From JAVXAG01 sp036660615 (GTDB lineage Bacteria > Bacillota > Clostridia > Peptostreptococcales > Anaerovoracaceae): DNA of 6,039 bases. This document shows positions 5,329-6,039 of this stretch, one piece after another (the stretch's first letter is position 1; each line of letters starts with the position of its first letter). The notes below the pieces were generated by a model, which worked only from the letters and a program-made list of their open reading frames with translations, made no database searches and had not been told where the DNA came from. The stretch is from positions 1-6,039 of the forward strand of contig JAVXAG010000107.1 in NCBI GenBank assembly GCA_036660615.1, written 5' to 3'. Both the position numbers and the translations under genes were made by a program.

Positions 5329-5360
5329 TTAGAAATAAAGAGACAAATAGGAGAGATGAT

Positions 5361-5918
5361 ATGGCATCAAGAGAAAAAACAAATAAATTGGTATTGACAG
5401 CGCTTATGATGGGAATAATTTTGATTGCAACAATGTTTATCAAAGTTCCAATTCCATTTACACAAGGCTATGCCCATTTAGGAGATGCGATGATTTTCCT
5501 ATCAGTGCTTTTGCTAGGCAAAAGATATGGTGCTGTTGCGGCAGCATTGGGATCAGCAATGGGGGATGTTTTAGGTGGCTTTGCAATATGGGCGCCATGG
5601 ACATTTGTAATAAAAGGTTTGATGGCTTTACTTATGGGGGCGTTTATTGAGCAGATGGTAAAGAAAAATAAGCACCACATAAAACTCTTTGGAGTTCCAG
5701 TCATAGAGATTGCGGGAATGGCTCTTGCCGGCATTGAAATGGTAACCGGCTATTATCTTGCAGAAGGCTTTATATACGGGAACTGGGCCACTCCGATTTT
5801 GGGAGTCCCATGGAATATCGGACAATTTGCAGTAGGCATGGTTATAGCCACAGCTTTGGCTACGGCACTATACAAGACTTCTATGAAAAACATCTTTGCA
5901 ATCAAAAAAATACAGTAA
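5361..5918 (+). CDS. ECF transporter S component, probably for vitamin B6 or a related vitamin
   Basis: This 185-residue integral membrane protein has about six membrane segments (roughly 10-28, 39-53, 56-74, 78-97, 112-134 and 150-171), the length and topology of energy-coupling factor S components. GYAHLGDAMIFLSVLLLG (36-53) and the IWAPWTFVIKGLMALLMG stretch (76-93) are typical of the ECF-ribofla_trS-like group, which includes PdxU2 and HmpT. S components bind the vitamin and pair with an EcfA-EcfA'-EcfT ATPase module, not encoded here, so a shared module elsewhere is expected. The substrate is inferred from the divergent MocR regulator: family members such as PdxR answer to PLP, making pyridoxine or pyridoxal likely. 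Riboflavin or a thiamine precursor remain alternatives. AGGAG lies 7 nt before the ATG. A strong terminator follows the stop by about 35 bp, so the gene is monocistronic. Confidence 0.88.
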   Translation: MASREKTNKLVLTALMMGIILIATMFIKVPIPFTQGYAHLGDAMIFLSVLLLGKRYGAVAAALGSAMGDVLGGFAIWAPWTFVIKGLMALLMGAFIEQMVKKNKHHIKLFGVPVIEIAGMALAGIEMVTGYYLAEGFIYGNWATPILGVPWNIGQFAVGMVIATALATALYKTSMKNIFAIKKIQ

Positions 5919-5949
5919 GAACGAAATAATAAATTATCCTTTTACAAAA

Positions 5950-5989
5950 AATGACTCGAAGATTCCAAGTGAATTTTCGGGTCGTTTTT
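5950..5989. terminator. strong two-way terminator after the ECF S component
   Basis: Bases 5953-5965 pair with 5971-5983 in a 13-bp stem (GACTCGAA against TTCGGGTC at the base, two G-U pairs) around a 5-nt loop. TTTTT (5985-5989) follows one base later on the plus strand. On the other strand the run of A residues at 5945-5951 gives a matching T tail, so it can also stop leftward transcripts. Confidence 0.9.
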
Positions 5990-5992
5990 ATG

Positions 5993-6039
5993 TTATCATA
6001 TGACTTAAAGCCATTTGCCGAGGCGAAACCAAAACTAAA
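5993..6039 (-). CDS. possible C-terminal tail of a convergent gene, cut by the window edge
   Basis: A minus-strand frame is open from the window edge for 15 codons, ending SPRQMALSHMIT and a TAA at 5995-5993, directly before the two-way terminator. That position is what one expects for a gene converging on the S component. The piece is too short to assign a family or test codon use, and an open stretch of this length is common by chance. Confidence 0.25.

Noticed and set aside
5990..6039. Plus-strand open frame starting MLSYDLKPF at the right edge
   Set aside because: Its ATG abuts the terminator's T run and there is no ribosome binding site.

Overview
The window looks like chromosomal DNA of a low-GC, anaerobic Firmicute, most likely a member of the Clostridia. 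The reasons are the AT-rich codon use and intergenic DNA, strong AGGAGG-type ribosome binding sites, sigma-A-like promoters, U-tailed hairpin terminators, and the gene families present (Gx transporter, NusG domain II protein, lipoprotein-type ApbE, MocR regulator, ECF S component). The species cannot be named from this sequence. I see no tRNA, rRNA, CRISPR array or transposase.

Left part (1-2445). At the left edge a possible leftward gene is cut off by the window. Behind it lie about 390 bases without a recognisable gene (133-525), which hold a perfect 27-bp Fur-box-like palindrome and a three-copy repeat that folds into overlapping terminator hairpins. Next comes a leftward, translationally overlapping pair: a NusG domain II membrane-anchored protein (EetA-like), then a Gx-type membrane protein (EetB-like). 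Running away from them is a predicted lipoprotein FAD:protein FMN transferase (ApbE/FmnB-like), only 29 bp from the EetA start. These three families occur together in flavin-based extracellular electron transfer loci of the Listeria type. The set suggests export of a flavin or quinone-related factor and flavinylation of a protein outside the membrane. The NADH dehydrogenase and the flavinylated acceptor are not in this window.

Middle part (2500-3724). A nicotinamidase-like cysteine hydrolase with its own promoter runs right. It converges on a nitroreductase-family flavoprotein running left, and their stop codons are 2 bp apart. The hydrolase's terminator lies inside the 3' coding end of the nitroreductase gene.

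Right part (3841-5918). A MocR-type (GntR HTH plus aminotransferase-like) regulator runs left. An ECF transporter S component runs right from overlapping, back-to-back promoters. This arrangement fits regulated vitamin (probably B6) uptake. The regulator has Ser where the family carries its PLP-binding Lys, which is the most striking anomaly in the window. A strong two-way terminator follows the S component, and perhaps the tail of a convergent gene lies at the right edge.

Overall, most genes here make, use or import redox or vitamin cofactors: FMN/FAD (ApbE, nitroreductase), NAD precursors (nicotinamidase-like) and probably PLP or a related compound (MocR/ECF). They sit in at least four transcription units rather than one operon.
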